From Actinobacteria bacterium Ga0077541 (GTDB lineage: Bacteria > Actinomycetota > Thermoleophilia > Miltoncostaeales > Miltoncostaeaceae), in NCBI GenBank assembly GCA_001464995.1, contig LNEQ01000281.1:1-40038 (forward strand): 40,038 nucleotides of DNA, in the 5' to 3' direction. A program made the translations under genes and the position numbers. Position 1 is the stretch's first letter. Each line of letters begins with the position of its first letter. Below the pieces are notes generated by a model. The model did no database searches and was not told the DNA's origin. It saw nothing but the letters and a program-made list of their open reading frames with translations. This document shows, one piece after another, positions 1 through 8,769 of the stretch.

Positions 1-578
1 CTCTGGTCGCGGTAGAGCTGCACCCGCTCGGCCACGTCGGGCAGCGCGAGGATCTCATCGACGGTCTCGTGACGGATGCAGGCGTCGATCAGGCTCATCA
101 TCAGCTCGTAGTTCGAGATCCGGAAGTCGCGGAAGCGCCCGAGCCCGGTGCGGCTGTCCATCAGGAAGTTGAGCAGCGTCCAGCCCGTCGGCTCCAGGAT
201 GTCGTCCCCGTCGTACGCCGCGGAGTCGGCCTGGTCGACGGCCGCCATCAGGTCGTCCGGCACCATCGGGAGACGGTGGCCGCCTCCGAAGTGCTCGTAC
301 ACCACGCGCGCCGCCGAGGGCGCGTCGGGGATGATGACGTGGTTGGCGGCCCCGCCGCCGACCCGCAGCGACTCGGAGGCGTGGTGATCGAAGACCAGGT
401 GGGCCGCCGGCGCGTAGGGGAGGTTCGTGAGGATGTCCCGGCCCGTGATCTCGACGACCCCGTCCTGCACGTCCTTGGGGTGGACGAACGCGATGTCGTC
501 GATCAGGTCGAGGTGGCGCAGCAGGACGGCGCACACGAGTCCGTCGAAGTCGCTGCGGGTCACGAGACGATGCTTCAC
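1..578 (-). CDS. DHH-family phosphoesterase (exopolyphosphatase-like), 3' end outside window
   Basis: This gene is read on the minus strand from a GTG at 578-576, with an AGAGGAGGA ribosome binding site a few bases upstream. It runs off the left edge, so the C-terminus is missing and 192 residues are visible. The N-terminus carries SDFDG (residues 9-13), the DHH-superfamily variant of the first metal motif, and further in FDHH, the signature that names the family. Relatives are annotated as exopolyphosphatase-like or NrnB-like phosphodiesterases that cleave phosphoanhydride or short oligonucleotide bonds in the cytoplasm using Mn ions. The substrate cannot be fixed from sequence. It diverges from the DGPF/ECF42 pair and shares a 192-bp intergenic region with it. 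The long antisense open frames over this stretch are shadows. Confidence 0.8.
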   Translation of the reverse strand, partial: MKHRLVTRSDFDGLVCAVLLRHLDLIDDIAFVHPKDVQDGVVEITGRDILTNLPYAPAAHLVFDHHASESLRVGGGAANHVIIPDAPSAARVVYEHFGGGHRLPMVPDDLMAAVDQADSAAYDGDDILEPTGWTLLNFLMDSRTGLGRFRDFRISNYELMMSLIDACIRHETVDEILALPDVAERVQLYRDQ

Positions 579-690
579 GTGGGGTCCTCCTCTTGTGGTG
601 TCGAGCGGCCCGGGCCACCCCGTGCATCGGCGTGGGGACGGGTCCACTCAACCGGCGCGGAGGGCGCCGCGGCACTTTTTTGCGCGAGCG

Positions 691-717
691 TGTCGATCTC
701 GCGTCGGCTCGTTCGAC
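691..717 (+). promoter_or_regulatory. Candidate ECF42-type promoter (TGTCGA-17-CGAC)
   Basis: TGTCGA at 691-696 is followed after 17 bases by CGAC at 714-717. From memory, ECF42 sigma factors of Streptomyces were reported to use TGTCGA in the -35 region and CGA(T/C) in the -10 region. The site is 54 bases upstream of the DGPF gene start at 771, where an autoregulated ECF42 operon promoter should be. The match and spacing are visible; its use is inferred. Confidence 0.7.
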
Positions 718-770
718 GTGCATGCGATGGGCGGCACGGGCCGCCCGGGACGCGACCGGAGGAGGATGGG

Positions 771-1187
771 ATGCGCTGCATGGTGATCGTGAAGGCGACC
801 CCGGCGAGCGAGGCCGGCGAGATGGGCCCGCCCGAGGTCTTCGAGGAGATGGGCCGGTTCAACGAGCAGCTGATGAAGGCCGGGGTGCTGCTGGCCGGCG
901 AGGGGCTCCACCCGAGCTCGACCGGCGCCCGGATCACGTTCGACGGCGACGCCACGACCGTGACCGACGGACCCTTCGCCGAGACCAAGGAGCTGATCGC
1001 CGGCTTCTGGATCCTCCAGGTGAAGTCGTTCGACGAGGCGGTGGAGTGGATGAGGCGCAGCCCGTTCCGCGAGGGCACGATCGAGATCCGCCGCGTCTTC
1101 GAGGCGGAGGACTTCGGTGACGCGATGCCCGACGAGGTGCGCGCGTCCGAGGAGCGGATGCGTGCCGAGCTCACCGACCGGCAGTAG
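771..1187 (+). CDS. DGPF/YCII-domain protein, ECF42 partner
   Basis: A 138-residue single-domain protein of the YCII-related fold, a small dimeric alpha/beta barrel. It contains the defining DGPF stretch (TVTDGPFAETKE, about residues 63-74) and the following GFWILQV strand. The start at 771 has GGAGGA at 759-764; an ATG three codons later is possible. It is followed after 12 bases by an ECF42-type sigma factor. DGPF proteins are the conserved genomic partners and main targets of ECF42 sigma factors, so the pair is read as one transcription unit from the TGTCGA/CGAC promoter upstream. The biochemical role of DGPF proteins is not established. Confidence 0.9.
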   Translation: MRCMVIVKATPASEAGEMGPPEVFEEMGRFNEQLMKAGVLLAGEGLHPSSTGARITFDGDATTVTDGPFAETKELIAGFWILQVKSFDEAVEWMRRSPFREGTIEIRRVFEAEDFGDAMPDEVRASEERMRAELTDRQ

Positions 1188-1199
1188 GCGGGTGGCGGG

Positions 1200-2459
1200 G
1201 TGAGCCGGTCCGACCCGCGCGGCGCCATCGACGCCGTCTGGCGGATCGAGTCGCCCCGCCTGATCGCAGGCCTCGCGCGGATGACGCGCGACGTCGGCGT
1301 GGCCGAGGACCTCGCGCAGGACGCGCTGCTCGCGGCGCTGGAGCAGTGGCCGGAGTCGGGCGTCCCGGACAATCCGGGCGCCTGGCTCATGGCCACGGCG
1401 AGGCGCCGGGGGATCGACGGCGTGCGCCGCGCCGCGACGCTGCGCCGGAAGGTGGAGGAGATCGGCCGCGAGGTCGCCCGCGAGCAGCTGACGCCGCCCG
1501 ACCTCGCGGCCGCGGCCGACGACGCGATCGGCGACGACCTGCTTGCGCTGATCTTCACCACCTGCCACCCGGCCCTCTCCCCCGAGGCCCGCGTCGCGCT
1601 CACGCTGCGGCTGCTGGGCGGGCTGACCACGGCGGAGATCGCCCGCGCGTTCCTCGTGCCCGAGGCGACGGTCGCCCAGCGGATCGTCCGCGCCAAGCGC
1701 ACGCTGTCGGCGGCCGGCGTGCCGTTCGAGGTGCCGGGCGCCCGGGAGCTGCCGGCGCGGCTCGGGGCGGTGCTGGAGGTCGTCTACCTGGTCTTCAACG
1801 AGGGCTACTCGGCGACGGCGGGCGAGGACTGGCTGCGGCCCGCCCTCTGCGAGGACGCCCTGCGCCTGGGGCGGATCCTGGCCGGGCTCGCGCCGCGCGA
1901 GCCGGAGGTGCACGGCCTGGTGGCGCTGATGGAGATCCAGGCCTCGAGATCGCCGGCGCGGGTGGGGCGCGACGGCCGGCCGGTGCTGCTGCTCGAGCAG
2001 GACCGCTCCCGCTGGGACCGGCTCCTCATCGCGCGCGGCCTGGTCGCGCTCGAGCGTGCCCGGGAGCTCGGGGGGTCAGCCGGCCCCTACGCCCTCCAGG
2101 CCGCCATCGCCGCCTGCCACGCCCGCGCCCTCACCGCGGAGGAGACCGACTGGGAGCGCATCGCGGCGCTCTACGACGGCCTCGGACAGATCTCGCCGTC
2201 CCCGGTCGTGGAGCTCAACCGGGCGGTCGCCGTCGCCATGGCGTTCGGGGCCTCCGCCGGCCTCGAGATCGCGGACGCCCTGCAGGACGAGCCCGCGCTC
2301 GCCTCCTACCACCTGCTCCCGAGCGTCCGCGGTGACCTGCTGGCGCGCCTCGGGCGCCACGAGGAGGCGCGGACCGAGTTCGCCCGCGCCGCCTCGATGA
2401 CGCGCAACGCCCGCGAACGCGACCTGCTCCTCGCCCGGGCGGCCGAGCTCGGGCGCTGA
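1200..2459 (+). CDS. ECF42-group RNA polymerase sigma factor with C-terminal TPR-like extension
   Basis: A 419-residue sigma-70 family protein starting with GTG at 1200, just after the DGPF gene. Region 2 lies at about residues 15-85 (AEDLAQDALLAAL) and region 4 at about 110-170 (LTTAEIARAFLVPEATVAQR, a helix-turn-helix). A long C-terminal extension follows, beginning near LVFNEGYSAT. This extension of about 230 residues, helical and TPR-like, is diagnostic of ECF42; ordinary ECF factors are near 180-200 residues. No membrane anti-sigma factor is adjacent, as is usual for this group, whose extension is thought to control activity. It directs RNA polymerase to promoters of DGPF genes, probably including its own. 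Confidence 0.92.
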   Translation: MSRSDPRGAIDAVWRIESPRLIAGLARMTRDVGVAEDLAQDALLAALEQWPESGVPDNPGAWLMATARRRGIDGVRRAATLRRKVEEIGREVAREQLTPPDLAAAADDAIGDDLLALIFTTCHPALSPEARVALTLRLLGGLTTAEIARAFLVPEATVAQRIVRAKRTLSAAGVPFEVPGARELPARLGAVLEVVYLVFNEGYSATAGEDWLRPALCEDALRLGRILAGLAPREPEVHGLVALMEIQASRSPARVGRDGRPVLLLEQDRSRWDRLLIARGLVALERARELGGSAGPYALQAAIAACHARALTAEETDWERIAALYDGLGQISPSPVVELNRAVAVAMAFGASAGLEIADALQDEPALASYHLLPSVRGDLLARLGRHEEARTEFARAASMTRNARERDLLLARAAELGR

Positions 2460-2473
2460 CGGGCGGCTCAGCG

Positions 2474-2502
2474 TGAATCCGCCGTATCTCGCGGCGGATT
2501 CA
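2474..2502. terminator. Perfect 11-bp hairpin between convergent genes
   Basis: TGAATCCGCCG at 2474-2484 and CGGCGGATTCA at 2492-2502 are exact inverted repeats around a 7-base loop. The hairpin sits between the ECF42 stop codon (2459) and the stop codon of the convergent ABC permease (2506). It probably acts as a terminator in both directions, although no T-run follows it. Confidence 0.7.
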
Positions 2503-2505
2503 GGC

Positions 2506-3360
2506 TCAGCTCCTGCGCCGGTAGAGGTGCGAGGTGAGCGGCGCGAACACGAGGGTCAGGACGATGGCGGTCGCGAGCACCAGCATGACGTCGCCGGCGC
2601 TCGAGGTGCCGTCCATCAGCCCGCGGGCCGCGGTGACCAGGTGGGAGACCGGGTTCGCGTTGACGATGGCCTCGAGCCAGCCCGGAAGGGTCTCGGGCTC
2701 GACGAAGGCGTTGCTGAGGAAGGTCAGCGGGAACAGCGCCATGAAGCCGCCGTTCATCACCGCGCTCGGCGTGCGGAAGACCAGGCCGACGGTGGTGAAG
2801 GCCCAGGCGAGGCCGAAGGCGAACGCGACCACGAGCAGCATCGCGGCCACGACGCCGCCGACGCCCGCCTCCGGCCGGTAGCCCAGGATCACGCCGACCA
2901 CCACGACGACGGTCCCCGCGCAGAGGTAGCGGACCGTGTCGCCGAGCACCGCGCCCACCAGCGGCGCGGGCCGCCAGATGGGCAGCGAGCGGAAGCGGTC
3001 GACCACCCCCTTGGAGGCATCGGTGCTGAGGGCGACGCCCGAGTAGACCGTGGTGAACAGCACCGACATCACCAGGATCCCGGGGAGGAGGAACTGCAGG
3101 TACTCCTGGGTGGACCCGGCGATCGCGCCCCCGAACATGAACGTGAACATGATCGTGAACAGCACCGGCGTCATCGTCGCGTCGATGAGCTGCTCGGGAA
3201 CGTGCTTGATCTTGAGCATCCCGCGCCAGCCGAAGGTCAGCGTGGCGCTGAGCGCGCTCGGCCGCGGGGGTCGTGCCGTGGAGGCGAGCGCCGCGCGCAG
3301 CGCCGCCTCGTCGGCGGCCTGCCCGGGCGCCGTGGCCTGCCCGGCGGGTGCTTCGCTCAT
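2506..3360 (-). CDS. ABC-2 type permease, DrrB-like
   Basis: A 284-residue integral membrane permease of the ABC-2 (daunorubicin resistance DrrB) type. After a hydrophilic N-terminus of about 45 residues come six predicted membrane spans. They include the segment around [18 protein letters not shown] and the conserved amphipathic LPIWRPAPL loop. Its ATG overlaps the stop codon of the upstream ATPase gene (ATGA at 3357-3360), so the two are translationally coupled and form one exporter. Family members export drugs, lipids or polysaccharide precursors; the substrate here is unknown. Confidence 0.9.
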   Translation of the reverse strand: MSEAPAGQATAPGQAADEAALRAALASTARPPRPSALSATLTFGWRGMLKIKHVPEQLIDATMTPVLFTIMFTFMFGGAIAGSTQEYLQFLLPGILVMSVLFTTVYSGVALSTDASKGVVDRFRSLPIWRPAPLVGAVLGDTVRYLCAGTVVVVVGVILGYRPEAGVGGVVAAMLLVVAFAFGLAWAFTTVGLVFRTPSAVMNGGFMALFPLTFLSNAFVEPETLPGWLEAIVNANPVSHLVTAARGLMDGTSSAGDVMLVLATAIVLTLVFAPLTSHLYRRRS

Positions 3361-4340
3361 GACGCGCCTCCTGCGGTGTCGTCGGCGGACGCCTGCTCGG
3401 CCGGGTGGCCGGTGAGGGCGAGGAAGACCTCGTCGAGGCTCGGCTGCCCCAACGCGAAGTCGGCGACCCCGATGCCGGCCCGGGTGAGCTCGGCGATCGC
3501 CTCGGCGGCGCGGCCGGCATCGGAGCACGGCGCCGAGAGCGCCGCGGGGTCGGGCTCGAGGTGGACCGCCTCGAGCCCGCGCTCGAGCACGGCCTGCGCC
3601 TCCGGTCGCCGCGCGGGGTCGAGCAGTCGCACGTGCAGGGCTCCCAGGCCGACCGAGGCCTTCAGCTGGCCCGGCGTCCCCTCGGCGATCACACGGCCGT
3701 GGTCGATCACGGCGATGCCCTCGGCGAGCTGGTCGGCCTCGTCGAGGTACTGGGTGCAGAGGAGGATCGTGGTGCCGCCCGCCGCCAGCGTGCGCACGAT
3801 GTCCCACACCTGGTTGCGGGAGCGCGGGTCCAGGCCCGTGGTCGGCTCGTCGAGGAACATCAGCTCCGGCGTGACGACGATGCTCGCGGCGATGTCGAGC
3901 CGGCGGCGCATGCCGCCCGAGTAGTGCTTGACCAGGCGCCCCGACGCCTCGTCCAGCCCGAAGGCACCGATCAGCTCGTCGGCCCGCGCCTTGGCGGCCG
4001 GACGCCGGAGCCCGAGCAGCCGGCCGATCAGGATCAGGTTCTCGCGGCCGGTCAGGTCCTCGTCGACGGAGGCGAGCTGCCCCGTGAGGCTGATCGCCTC
4101 GCGCACGGCGTCCGCGTCCTCGACGATGTCGTGGCCGAGCACGCGGGCCGACCCGCCGTCGGGCCGCAGCAGCGTCGCCAGCATCCGGATGGTCGTCGTC
4201 TTGCCGGCGCCGTTCGGGCCGAGCACGCCGTAGACCGCCCCCCGGCGCACTGCGAGGTCCACGCCATCGACGGCGCGGGTCTCCCCGAACGACTTCGCGA
4301 GGCCGGTGGCCTCGATGGCGAGGGTGGTCTGTGATGGCAT
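3357..4340 (-). CDS. ABC-2 exporter ATP-binding protein, DrrA-like
   Basis: A 327-residue ATPase that energises the DrrB-like permease encoded directly downstream. Visible motifs are Walker [11 protein letters not shown], signature YSGGMRRRL, Walker [13 protein letters not shown] and a DrrA-type C-terminal extension. The ATG at 4340 is chosen because AGGAG lies five bases upstream (CCAGGAGCGACG); in-frame starts further upstream lack this and would extend past the usual family N-terminus. The gene diverges from the DedA gene. Drug or lipid export is typical for the family, but nothing here identifies the substrate. Confidence 0.93.
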   Translation of the reverse strand: MPSQTTLAIEATGLAKSFGETRAVDGVDLAVRRGAVYGVLGPNGAGKTTTIRMLATLLRPDGGSARVLGHDIVEDADAVREAISLTGQLASVDEDLTGRENLILIGRLLGLRRPAAKARADELIGAFGLDEASGRLVKHYSGGMRRRLDIAASIVVTPELMFLDEPTTGLDPRSRNQVWDIVRTLAAGGTTILLCTQYLDEADQLAEGIAVIDHGRVIAEGTPGQLKASVGLGALHVRLLDPARRPEAQAVLERGLEAVHLEPDPAALSAPCSDAGRAAEAIAELTRAGIGVADFALGQPSLDEVFLALTGHPAEQASADDTAGGAS

Positions 4341-4454
4341 CGTCGCTCCTGGGTCGCTCGCCCTGCCGCGGACTGACCGGACGGGCGCGCCTCGCGGCGC
4401 ATTCACTGATCTTCCACGTCAGACGCCCGTCGGCCCAGGAAATCATCGCAGTGG

Positions 4455-5081
4455 GTGGAGACGGCGTCGCGCGGGCACACTGGGAGGGTGTTCGACGCCC
4501 TCACCGACGCCGTCTCGGGCTCGCCGTACACGTACCTGGTGGTCTTCGCGCTGGTCGCCGGAGACGCCGTTCTGCCGCTGCTGCCGGGCGAGTCCAGCGT
4601 CGTCGCGGCCGGTGTGCTGGCGGGCCAGGGGGACCTCGTCGTGTGGCTCGTCGTGCTCGCGGCCTTCGCGGGCGCCTTCCTGGGCGACCTCGCGATGTTC
4701 ATCATCGGCCGGCGCTTCGGGCCCGGGCTGATCGAGCGGCACGCCGCCGAGGGCTCCCGGGCGGAGCGCGTGGCCTGGGCGCGCGGGCAGCTCGACCGCC
4801 GCGGGATCGCGCTGATCGCCTCGGCCCAGTTCGTCCCCGGGGGCCGGAACATCGTGATGATCGTCGCCGGAGCCCTCCGCTACCCCGTCCGGCCCTTCCT
4901 CGCCGCCGAGGCGATCGGCGCGGCGGCCTGGGCCGCGTTCCAGACCTCGATCGGCTACTTCGGGGGGCGGCTGGTGGACGACACCCTGGTCGCGCTCGTG
5001 GTCTCGGTGGCCCTCGCGATCATGGTGGGGGGCCTGATCGAGCTCGGCGACCGCATGCGGCGGCGGGCCGCCGACGCGTGA
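4455..5081 (+). CDS. DedA-family membrane protein
   Basis: A 208-residue protein with four to five hydrophobic segments and DedA/SNARE-associated-fold motifs. LPLLPGESSVVAAG is near residue 42, and FVPGGRNIVMIVAGALRY near 125 corresponds to the family's conserved re-entrant region with an essential arginine. DedA proteins reside in the inner membrane. They include undecaprenyl-phosphate and phospholipid flippases and affect membrane potential and drug tolerance. The start is uncertain: GTG at 4455 gives the full frame, while GTG at 4488 is preceded by GGGAGG with no spacing. A PAP2-family gene lies downstream in the same direction, a combination that could serve lipid-carrier recycling. Confidence 0.88.
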   Translation: METASRGHTGRVFDALTDAVSGSPYTYLVVFALVAGDAVLPLLPGESSVVAAGVLAGQGDLVVWLVVLAAFAGAFLGDLAMFIIGRRFGPGLIERHAAEGSRAERVAWARGQLDRRGIALIASAQFVPGGRNIVMIVAGALRYPVRPFLAAEAIGAAAWAAFQTSIGYFGGRLVDDTLVALVVSVALAIMVGGLIELGDRMRRRAADA

Positions 5082-5146
5082 GCGGGTCGGTTTCGGCGCC
5101 GCCCGGCGCGGGGTAGGCGGATCTCCACCCCCCGACAGGAGCCGAC

Positions 5147-5974
5147 ATGACGACCCGGACCGTGGCGGCGGAAGCCCAGGCGCAGACGAGCAGGCCGTGG
5201 TTCCGCGCGCTCTCGCGCGCGGGGATGGCCGCCCGGGGCGCCGTCTTCCTGATCATCGGGATCCTCGCGATCGCGGTCGCGGCCGACGCGGGTGGCACCA
5301 CCACCGACCAGGAGGGCGCGCTCGCCGTGCTCGCCCGCCAGCGCTTCGGCGAGGTGCTCCTGCTGGCGCTGGCCATCGGGCTCGCGTGCTACGCGCTGTG
5401 GCGGATCGTGCAGGGGATCCTCGACACCGACGGCAAGGGCGACGACGCGTCCGGGTTCGCCGTGCGGGCGACCACGGTGGGCAGCGGGGTCTCGTACGCG
5501 ATCCTCTGCGCGGCCGCGATCGGGATCCTGACGGGCACCTCGAACGGCGGCGCCTCGAGCGGGGGCTCCGGCGACACCAGGAGCACCACCGCCGGCGTGC
5601 TCGGGTGGCCGGCCGGCCGTCATCTGGTGCTGGCCGCGGCCGCGGCGATCCTGGGCGTCGCGGTCTGGAACGTCTACCGCGGCCTCTCCACGAGGTTCAT
5701 GAAGCGCCTGCACCCGCCCGCCGGGATGCGTCCGGCGGTGGAGGCCATCGGGCGCGCGGGCATGTGCGCGCGCGGGGTGATCTTCGGGCTGATCGCCGTC
5801 TTCCTCGCCAAGGCCGCATGGGAGTACGACCCGGCCGAGGCGATCGGGCTCGACGGTGCGCTGGCGCGTCTCGCCGCCCAGCCCTATGGCCCCGTACTCC
5901 TCGGGGTGGTGGCGGTCGGCCTGGTCGCGTTCGCCCTCTACTGCTTCGCCGAGGCGCGGTATCGCGAGGTCTGA
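5147..5974 (+). CDS. DUF1206-domain membrane protein
   Basis: A 275-residue protein with six hydrophobic segments arranged as three repeated two-helix units, the pattern of DUF1206. Each unit opens with a similar phrase (SRAGMAARGAVFLIIG near residue 23 and GRAGMCARGVIFGLIA near 201), showing internal duplication. AGGAG lies eight bases before the ATG. The family is common in actinobacteria and cyanobacteria and has no known biochemical function. It is followed by an overlapping PAP2-family frame, so the two are probably co-transcribed. Confidence 0.9.
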   Translation: MTTRTVAAEAQAQTSRPWFRALSRAGMAARGAVFLIIGILAIAVAADAGGTTTDQEGALAVLARQRFGEVLLLALAIGLACYALWRIVQGILDTDGKGDDASGFAVRATTVGSGVSYAILCAAAIGILTGTSNGGASSGGSGDTRSTTAGVLGWPAGRHLVLAAAAAILGVAVWNVYRGLSTRFMKRLHPPAGMRPAVEAIGRAGMCARGVIFGLIAVFLAKAAWEYDPAEAIGLDGALARLAAQPYGPVLLGVVAVGLVAFALYCFAEARYREV

Positions 5975-6677
5975 CGGCGACGCCCCCCTCGGGCGGCGCC
6001 CCCTGCTGCTGGGCGCCGCGGCCCTCTGCCTCGCGGCCGCGGGCGTCCTTGCGATCGTGGTGGGCGTGTCGGCGACGCCGCTCCCGATCGACGAGGCCGT
6101 GGTCCATGCGGTGCACGACGGCCGGCTGGACGCCCTCGAGGGCGCGTGGCGGTTCCTCGCCCTCGCCGGGGGGAGCGCGGGCCTCGGCGTCGTGCTGCTG
6201 GCTGGCTGCGTCCTCGCCTGGCGCCGCGGCGGGCCTCGGTGGCTCGCCTTCCTGATCGGCGCGTACGCCGGCACCCAGGTCCTGTTCTGGAGCATGAAGC
6301 TGGTGGTCGACCGCCCGCGCCCCCCGCCCTCCCTCCAGCTGGCCACGGTGGGGAGCCCGAGCTACCCGAGCGGCCACGCCGCCATCGCCACCGCCGTGGC
6401 GGCGGCGCTCGTGATCGCGGCGGCCCGGGCCCGGCGCCCGCTGGTGCGGCGCCCGCTGCTGGCGCTGCTCGTGGCGCTGCCCCCCGTGGTGGGCCTCAGC
6501 CGGATCGCGCTCGGCGTCCACTGGGCCACCGACGTCGTGGGCGGAGCGCTCCTGGGGCTCGGCTGGGTGCTGCTGCTGGCCGCGCTGGTGCTGCCCGATC
6601 ACCCGGCCGGCGCGGAGCGGGGAGGGCGTGCGCCCTCCCCGCCGGTCACGGTGCCCGGCCGGAGCCGGGCACCGTGA
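5886..6677 (+). CDS. PAP2-family phosphatase, membrane-bound; start uncertain
   Basis: An integral membrane phosphatase of the type-2 phosphatidic acid phosphatase family. It carries all three catalytic motifs: KLVVDRPRP (motif 1), YPSGHA (motif 2) and SRIALGVHWATD (motif 3), between five or six hydrophobic helices. Such enzymes remove phosphate from phosphatidate or undecaprenyl diphosphate at the outer membrane face. The conserved part begins near 5990. The only in-frame ATG nearby is at 5886, which would overlap the DUF1206 gene by 89 bases, and no start codon lies near the DUF1206 stop. The true start may therefore be non-canonical, or the 5' end may carry a small error. The last 20 or so codons run through two strong hairpins, so the encoded tail (GRAPSPPVTVPGRSRAP) is probably not functional. 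Confidence 0.85.
   Translation: MAPYSSGWWRSAWSRSPSTASPRRGIARSDGDAPLGRRPLLLGAAALCLAAAGVLAIVVGVSATPLPIDEAVVHAVHDGRLDALEGAWRFLALAGGSAGLGVVLLAGCVLAWRRGGPRWLAFLIGAYAGTQVLFWSMKLVVDRPRPPPSLQLATVGSPSYPSGHAAIATAVAAALVIAAARARRPLVRRPLLALLVALPPVVGLSRIALGVHWATDVVGGALLGLGWVLLLAALVLPDHPAGAERGGRAPSPPVTVPGRSRAP
6619..6640. terminator. Hairpin inside the 3' end of the PAP2 gene
   Basis: GGGGAGGGCG at 6619-6628 and CGCCCTCCCC at 6631-6640 are perfect inverted repeats separated by two bases. This is the first of two tandem hairpins before the convergent BMP operon. Confidence 0.6.
6646..6677. terminator. Strong hairpin overlapping the PAP2 stop codon
   Basis: TCACGGTGCCCGGC at 6646-6659 pairs perfectly over 14 bases with GCCGGGCACCGTGA at 6664-6677, around the loop CGGA. 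It includes the PAP2 stop codon and lies 16 bases from the end of the convergent BMP lipoprotein gene, so it can serve both strands. Confidence 0.75.
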
Positions 6678-6692
6678 TGTCCGCGGGGGGAC

Positions 6693-7844
6693 CTACTTCG
6701 GGATGTTGCCGACGACCCCCTCGACGAGGAAGTTCATCTGCTCGACCTCGTCGTAGGTGAGGGTCGTGCCGGCCGGGACGACCTCCTTGCCGTCCTGGTC
6801 CGTCAGCGGCCCGGTGAAGATGCCCTTCTCCGCGAGGCCCGCCTTGGCGGTCTCGATGGCGGCCTTGGTCTCGTCGGTCACCGACGGGCCGAAGGCGCTC
6901 TGCACGAACGGGTTGTCGCCGGTCTGCAGGCCGACGCGGTAGTCGCCGTCGTACTGGCTGCCCTCGAACGTGCCATCGAGCGCGGCGGTGATGATGTCGG
7001 TGTACATCGGGCCCCAGCTCCACTCCGACCCGGTCAGCCAGCCCTCGGGGGCGAGTGAGGACGCGTCGTAGTGGTAGCCGACGGTCGACGCCCCGGCGCG
7101 CTCGGCGGTCTCGATGATCGTCTTGGTGCAGTCCTGGTGCTGGGTCAGCACGTCGGCGCCGCCGCTGATCAGCGCGGTGGCCGCCTGGGCCTGCTTGCCG
7201 GGGTCGCACCAGCTCGCCGTGAAGACGACGGTGGTGGTGGCCTCCGGGTTCACCGACTTGGCGCCCAGCTCGAACGCGTTGACGTTGGCGAGCGTCTGGG
7301 GGATCGGGAACGCGACGATGTAGCCGAGCTTGTTCGACGTCGTGGCCTTCCCCGCGGCGATGCCGGCCAGGTAGACCGGCTCGTAGACGGTGCCGAAGTA
7401 GGTGCCGAAGTTCGGCTGCTTCGGCTCGGCCTCGAGTCCGCCCTGATGGACGACCACCACGTCGGGGTGCTTGGCCGCGACGGCCTGGGCGTACTTGAGG
7501 TAGCCGTAGCTGGTCGGGAACAGGACCTTGGCCCCCTGGGAGATCATCCGCTCCATGACCCGCTCCGCGCCGGCGTCCTCCGGGACGCTCTCGGCCTGCA
7601 GCAGCTCGATGTCGGGGAGGTTGGCGGCGGCGGCCTCGCTGCCCTCGTAGGCGGCCTGGTTGTAGCCGAAGTCGTCCTTGGGACCGACGTAGATGAATCC
7701 GACCTTCGTCTTCTCGCCGGATCCGGCGGCCGCGGTGCTCGCCGCGCCGCTCTCCTCGTCGTCGCCGCAACCGGCGGCGACCAGGGCGATGCTGAGGGCC
7801 GCGACGAGCGCGGCCAGGGTGCGTGTGCGCCTCATGTGTGGCAT
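6693..7844 (-). CDS. BMP-family substrate-binding lipoprotein of an ABC importer
   Basis: A 383-residue lipoprotein with a basic N-terminus, a hydrophobic stretch and the lipobox VAAGC with the lipidated cysteine at residue 26. It is exported and anchored outside the membrane. The mature part is a periplasmic-binding fold of the basic membrane protein (BMP/PnrA) family; TKVGFIYVGPKDDFGYNQA shows the conserved ligand-pocket opening. Family members bind purine nucleosides, autoinducer-2-like sugars or related ligands. It is the last gene of an operon with two permeases and a double ATPase, starting 19 bases after the second permease. ATG 7844 has GAGAGGA upstream; ATG 7835 is an alternative. 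Confidence 0.93.
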   Translation of the reverse strand: MPHMRRTRTLAALVAALSIALVAAGCGDDEESGAASTAAAGSGEKTKVGFIYVGPKDDFGYNQAAYEGSEAAAANLPDIELLQAESVPEDAGAERVMERMISQGAKVLFPTSYGYLKYAQAVAAKHPDVVVVHQGGLEAEPKQPNFGTYFGTVYEPVYLAGIAAGKATTSNKLGYIVAFPIPQTLANVNAFELGAKSVNPEATTTVVFTASWCDPGKQAQAATALISGGADVLTQHQDCTKTIIETAERAGASTVGYHYDASSLAPEGWLTGSEWSWGPMYTDIITAALDGTFEGSQYDGDYRVGLQTGDNPFVQSAFGPSVTDETKAAIETAKAGLAEKGIFTGPLTDQDGKEVVPAGTTLTYDEVEQMNFLVEGVVGNIPK

Positions 7845-7863
7845 CGGTCCTCTCGTTGATGGG

Positions 7864-8769
7864 TCATCGGGAGATCTCGAAGACGCGCGACAGGCCCTCG
7901 GGGGCGGCGTGGAGCCGCCTCCGGCTGAGGACCACGAGCACGGCGAGCGTCGCGAGATACGGAAGGGCGTTCAGCAGGTCCGCCGGCAGGGACACGCCCT
8001 GGGCCTGCAGCTGCAGCTGCAGCGACTCGACGCCGCCGAAGAAGAGCGCGCCCACGAGGGCGCCGATCGGGTTCCAGCCGGCGAAGATCACCAGGGCGAC
8101 CGCGACGAAGCCGCGCCCGGCGACCATGTTCTCGCTCCAGTTGAGGGCCAGGGCGATCGAGAGCTGGGCGCCCCCGATGCCGGCGAGCATCCCGCCGAAG
8201 GCGACCGCCGAGAAGCGCACGAGGCGCGGCGAGTGGCCCGCGGCGAACAGCACCTCGCCCCGCTCGCCCGCCGCCCGCACCAGCAGGCCCGGACGGGTGC
8301 GGTTGAGCAGGAACCACACGGCCGGCGCGGCGAGCAACGCGAGATAGGTGAGCGGGTCCTGGTCGAAGAGGATCGTCCCCACGAACGGGATGTCCGACAA
8401 CAGGGGCACGGCCCAGCGGTCGAATCCCTCGACGCCGACGCCGACGTAGTCGCGGCCGAGCAGCGCCGTGACGCCGAGTGCCAGGAAGAGCACCACGATG
8501 CCGGTGGCGAGCTGGTTGGCACCGCGCCACACGACCATCGCGGCGAAGAGCGCCGCGAGCGTCGCGCCGGCGGCGGCGCCCGCGAGCACCCCCATCCACG
8601 CGTTGCCCGTCTCGACCGCCACGGCGTATGCCGAGAGCGCACCGACGAGCATCGAGCCCTCGGTCGACAGGTTGATGACCCCGGCCTTCTCCGAGACCGT
8701 CTCGCCGAGCGCCGCGAACAGGATGGAGCTTCCGCCCCGGACGGCGCCGGCCAGGATCGCCTCGATCAT
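7864..8769 (-). CDS. BMP-type ABC importer permease 2
   Basis: A 301-residue permease of the branched-chain/ribose transporter superfamily (YufQ/NupQ type). It has about eight hydrophobic segments and the conserved opening LFAALGETVSEKAGVINLSTEGSM, in which the GVINLSTEG motif contacts the ATPase. Its start codon overlaps the stop codon of the first permease by four bases. With permease 1 it forms the membrane channel for the BMP-bound ligand, probably a nucleoside or purine. Confidence 0.92.
   Translation of the reverse strand: MIEAILAGAVRGGSSILFAALGETVSEKAGVINLSTEGSMLVGALSAYAVAVETGNAWMGVLAGAAAGATLAALFAAMVVWRGANQLATGIVVLFLALGVTALLGRDYVGVGVEGFDRWAVPLLSDIPFVGTILFDQDPLTYLALLAAPAVWFLLNRTRPGLLVRAAGERGEVLFAAGHSPRLVRFSAVAFGGMLAGIGGAQLSIALALNWSENMVAGRGFVAVALVIFAGWNPIGALVGALFFGGVESLQLQLQAQGVSLPADLLNALPYLATLAVLVVLSRRRLHAAPEGLSRVFEISR

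Noticed and set aside
4488-4490. GTG 4488 as the DedA start
   Set aside because: The GGGAGG before it has no spacing, so it cannot serve as a normal ribosome binding site. GTG 4455 was kept, with uncertainty stated.
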